A DNA stretch of 64,000 bases from JALHOP01 sp964484195 (GTDB lineage Bacteria > Myxococcota > XYA12-FULL-58-9 > JALHOP01). A program made the translations under genes and the position numbers. Where the stretch lies: positions 1-64,000 of the forward strand of contig CAZAER010000006.1 in assembly GCA_964484195.1 (NCBI GenBank), written 5' to 3'. Below the pieces are notes generated by a model, which saw only the letters and a program-made list of their open reading frames with translations, did no database searches and had not been told where the DNA came from. This document shows, in pieces, positions 61,658 through 64,000 of the stretch. The number at the start of each line of letters is the position of its first letter. Within the stretch, counting starts at the first letter, position 1.

Positions 61658-62440
61658 ATGTTCCGATCCATCCGGGTCGCCGTGCTGGTTGGCATGGCGG
61701 CGACCTCGTTACTTCCTCGCACCGCTTCAGCGTACGTCGATGAAGTCCAAGCATCGACGCGCATCGAGCAGTACAAGCCGATCTACGCCCTCCTGGGAAA
61801 TCCCGAGACCAAGCTGCAGATGTCGTTCCGGGTGAAGATGCTGCCGCTGACCGGCCTGTATGCCGGGTACTCGCAGGTGATGATCTGGCGGCTCTGGGAG
61901 GAATCGAAACCCTTCCAAGACCTCAACTACAATCCCGAGATCTTCTATCGCTTCGAGCTCGGTGACGCGCCGACTTGGTACGTCGACCTCGGCCTCTACG
62001 AGCACGAATCGAACGGCCGCAGTGGGCACGAATCGCGGTCTTGGGACCGCAGCTATGTCCGCTATAGCATGACCCATGCGCTCTCGAGCACGAGCCGCGC
62101 GCGCATCCACTGGAACATCAAGGCGTGGGTTCCCTACAACTACGATTTCGACAACACCGACATCGCACGCCGGCGTGGTCTCTATGAAGCACAGGTCTCG
62201 CTGGTCGACGCATTCGGCACCTGGCTCGACCGCAGCGACATCACCCTGCGCTTCTTCGGCGGCGGCCCTTCGCACGTGAATCCGCTGCAAGGCGGCCAGG
62301 AGCTCACGGTTCGTTTTGCTCCGCGATTGCTGTCTTCGTCGGCGGCTCAGATCGTACTACAGTACTTCCATGGCTACGGCGAAAACCTCCTGGACTACGA
62401 CGTCAAGAAGAGTGTTTTCCGCGCCGGCTTGGGCTTCTAG
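61658..62440 (+). CDS. pldA: Outer-membrane phospholipase A
   Basis: A 260-residue outer-membrane beta-barrel lipase. The signal peptide ends in RTASA. Family motifs are YKPIYALLG, QVMIWRLWEESKPFQDLNYNPEIFYR, the catalytic YEHESNGRSGHESRSWDR, and FHGYGENLLDYD near the end; the last residue is Phe, as in barrels. The catalytic His116 and Ser118 match E. coli His142 and Ser144, but the third residue is Asp130 where E. coli has Asn156. ATG 61658 is preceded by AGGGA; a TTG at 61649 is the alternative. It follows the D,D-peptidase by 45 bases and its 3' end overlaps the next gene. Confidence 0.92.
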   Translation: MFRSIRVAVLVGMAATSLLPRTASAYVDEVQASTRIEQYKPIYALLGNPETKLQMSFRVKMLPLTGLYAGYSQVMIWRLWEESKPFQDLNYNPEIFYRFELGDAPTWYVDLGLYEHESNGRSGHESRSWDRSYVRYSMTHALSSTSRARIHWNIKAWVPYNYDFDNTDIARRRGLYEAQVSLVDAFGTWLDRSDITLRFFGGGPSHVNPLQGGQELTVRFAPRLLSSSAAQIVLQYFHGYGENLLDYDVKKSVFRAGLGF

Positions 62441-63584
62441 CGCGACGGCTCTCGCGTCCTGCTTGCTGTTCATCGCCTGCTCACGCGACGACCGCGAGCA
62501 TCCGGGCCCAGATCCGCTAAAGCAGCTGGTTGCGACCGAGCCACGGGTTTTGAGCCCGGGCAACGTCGATGGCCAAGACGAAGACCCGAGCGTGCTCGTC
62601 GCCGCTGACGGAGCACTCTGGGTGGCCTGGTACTCGAATCGCAACGGCGTCCAGTCGGACGGCCGGGCCGATCGCGAGATCTTCCTGACGCGAACGACCG
62701 ATGGTGTGACCTGGCTCGACCCGGTTCAAGTGACGCGAGCCAACGGCTGGGCCTTCTATCCGAGCCTCGCGCAAGACGCCTCGGGCCGCTTCCACATCGC
62801 CTGGTGGCAACTCGATCCGCTCCCGCAAGGATGCACGGTGGACGTCGATTGCACCGGCACCTTCAACACCATCCTCTACAACGTGTCGGATGACGGCATC
62901 ACGTGGGACCTCGACGCCGCGACCACGATTGCCAATGGGCCGGGCGACTGGCTGCCTACGCTGGTCATCGACGACGCCACCCAACGCCCCGCGGTCTATT
63001 TCACCTCGCCGACGCGCAACGCGGCTGGCGCGATCGATCTGGGTGATGGACGCCTGCGCATCTATCGCGTCGCCTACGGCGGCACGAGCTGGAGCGCCCC
63101 CGTCCGCTGCAGCGGTCTCGACGCTCAAGGCCACAACACGTATCCCCACGTCGTCCAGCGACCCGATGGTGCCTTCGCCATGACCTGGACGCGTTACGAC
63201 GCGGCCGCCGGCACCGGGGTCTTGGACGTGTTGGGCCAAGCGTCGGCCGACACCCTCGTCGCGGGGTCGATGGACGGCGTCGACTGGACAGCTCCGCGCG
63301 TCGTCAGCGACCCGACGAAGCTCGACGTGTTTCCTTTCGCCTTCGACCGCGACGGCGACCTGCGCGTCGTCTGGCTGACCGCCGTGCCCGGGGCCTCGAG
63401 TGGTACGACAGTCGATCTCGCCGCTGACGGCGTCTTCTCGAGCGGACTCATCAGCCATGACGAGGTCGCCGGCTATACGGCGCGCTACCAAACGACCGCG
63501 ACTCCCGGGATCACGTGGGCCGTTTGGGTAAGCGGCGCCGCGGACAAACAGAAGCTCTGGTACCGCTTCTTCGAAGCGCCCTAG
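62370..63584 (+). CDS. Lipoprotein with Asp-box (sialidase-like) repeats
   Basis: A 404-residue exported protein with a twin-Arg-containing N-region and a lipobox ending in LLFIAC. Residues 50-400 form a beta-propeller-like series marked by Asp-box motifs such as TRTTDGVTW, SDDGITW and SMDGVDW. No sialidase catalytic Asp/Glu/Tyr set was found, so the domain probably binds ligand. It resembles in style the larger Asp-box lipoprotein at 17009-19639. The ATG at 62370 overlaps the end of pldA by 71 bases; a GTG at 62412 is an alternative but leaves a weaker signal peptide. It converges on the SnoaL-like gene with a shared CTAG. Confidence 0.7.
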   Translation: MATAKTSWTTTSRRVFSAPAWASSATALASCLLFIACSRDDREHPGPDPLKQLVATEPRVLSPGNVDGQDEDPSVLVAADGALWVAWYSNRNGVQSDGRADREIFLTRTTDGVTWLDPVQVTRANGWAFYPSLAQDASGRFHIAWWQLDPLPQGCTVDVDCTGTFNTILYNVSDDGITWDLDAATTIANGPGDWLPTLVIDDATQRPAVYFTSPTRNAAGAIDLGDGRLRIYRVAYGGTSWSAPVRCSGLDAQGHNTYPHVVQRPDGAFAMTWTRYDAAAGTGVLDVLGQASADTLVAGSMDGVDWTAPRVVSDPTKLDVFPFAFDRDGDLRVVWLTAVPGASSGTTVDLAADGVFSSGLISHDEVAGYTARYQTTATPGITWAVWVSGAADKQKLWYRFFEAP

Positions 63585-63973
63585 AGTGGCTCGTAGCAAT
63601 CGTAGGTTCGCAGGCGCGCGATGCGTCCATCTTCCAGCTCGTAGACCTGAGCAATCTTGGCGCGCAGCTGGGTGCCTTCCGGGTTTGCGCCGACTCGCAC
63701 CCGCAAGCTGCCCGTCCAAATCATTTCGAGCACCACGGTATCCATGGCCGCGACCTGACGGATGATATCGAAGCGCTGATTGGCGATGAGCTCCTGGCCC
63801 CGCCGCATCGCCTCGCGCACCTGGGCGAGTCCTCGAATGACGCCGCGACGATTGAACGGGTTCGGCATTTCCTCCTGCAGGAAGTCCGAGCTCACCATCG
63901 CTTGCAGCTCCTCCGCTGGGCGCCACGCCTCTACTGCACGCACGAACGCTACTGCCTTTTCGACGCTCGACAT
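63581..63973 (-). CDS. SnoaL/NTF2-like protein
   Basis: A 130-residue protein of the NTF2-like (SnoaL) fold. The pattern KAVAFVRAVEAWRPAEELQAMVSSDFLQEEMPNPF, then VREAMRRGQELIANQRFDI, then KIAQVYELEDGRIARLRTYDCYEPL is typical of these small cone-shaped domains, which act as isomerases, hydrolases or binding proteins. The substrate is unknown. ATG 63973 is preceded by GGAGGG; the longer form to 63991 lacks a ribosome-binding site. The stop shares CTAG with the upstream lipoprotein. Confidence 0.8.
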   Translation of the reverse strand: MSSVEKAVAFVRAVEAWRPAEELQAMVSSDFLQEEMPNPFNRRGVIRGLAQVREAMRRGQELIANQRFDIIRQVAAMDTVVLEMIWTGSLRVRVGANPEGTQLRAKIAQVYELEDGRIARLRTYDCYEPL

Positions 63974-64000
63974 GAGCCCTCCTATGCACAACCTAGTTGT

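Overview
The window is one 64 kb stretch of GC-rich chromosome packed with genes on both strands. It most likely comes from a member of the Myxococcota (formerly Deltaproteobacteria). That is inferred from gene content, not from a marker gene: Ser/Thr kinase and sigma-54 activator fusions, several FHA-domain proteins, a CpaF-type ATPase with an N-terminal FHA domain, a MopE-like cysteine/aspartate motif in a large lipoprotein, Asp-box lipoproteins and PilZ proteins. No phage, insertion sequence, CRISPR array or plasmid gene is seen. The segment reads as core and lineage-specific chromosome, not a recent island.

Layout. 1-16.3 kb: the end of a Pro/Val-rich protein, small hypothetical genes, a FadN-type beta-oxidation enzyme, a MopE/DUF2341/LamG lipoprotein, a degenerate 5'-nucleotidase fused to an outer-membrane barrel, panB-panC, a possible transglutaminase-like protein, a ferredoxin-NADP reductase, an aldehyde dehydrogenase and a PilZ-AMIN membrane protein. 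16.4-31.3 kb: ssb, an Asp-box lipoprotein, a YihY/BrkB membrane protein, an FHA-CpaF ATPase with an FHA-FHA-TM-repeat partner, two tandem two-TM paralogues, a polyprenyl diphosphate synthase, an FHA sigma-54 activator and a YgfZ-like protein. 31.3-44.9 kb: a membrane protein with an in-frame 42-bp minisatellite, an active/inactive amidohydrolase pair, a CbpA-type DnaJ, a CFA-synthase-like methyltransferase with a small partner, a PilZ-pseudoreceiver, fadJ-fadI, a BtuF-like protein and a receiver-diguanylate cyclase. 44.9-53 kb: a class A PBP, two envelope genes, a low-complexity protein, a discoidin-like protein, a HAMP membrane protein and tRNA-Met. 53-64 kb: a 1579-residue kinase/ATPase/TPR/GAF/sigma-54 fusion with a sigma-54 promoter directly downstream, lipoproteins, a cyclophilin-like lipoprotein, a GST, a D-Ala-D-Ala peptidase, outer-membrane phospholipase A, an Asp-box lipoprotein and a SnoaL-like protein.

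How the genes fit together. Three themes recur. (1) Phospho-signalling: one Ser/Thr kinase and four FHA domains lie in the window, two of them joined to a secretion-type ATPase operon and one to a sigma-54 activator. (2) Cyclic-di-GMP: one diguanylate cyclase and two PilZ proteins. (3) Envelope and lipid work: beta-oxidation (FadN, FadI, FadJ), OMPLA, a CFA-like enzyme, a polyprenyl synthase, a PBP, a D,D-peptidase and many lipoproteins.

The most unusual items are the kinase-sigma-54 fusion with a perfect 8+8 bp palindrome at an enhancer-like distance from a -24/-12 promoter; a CpaF ATPase with Gln in place of the Walker B Glu; an amidohydrolase pair whose second member has lost its metal ligands; and a nucleotidase-like/outer-membrane-barrel fusion. 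All functional statements rest on reading motifs by eye. No database search was possible.
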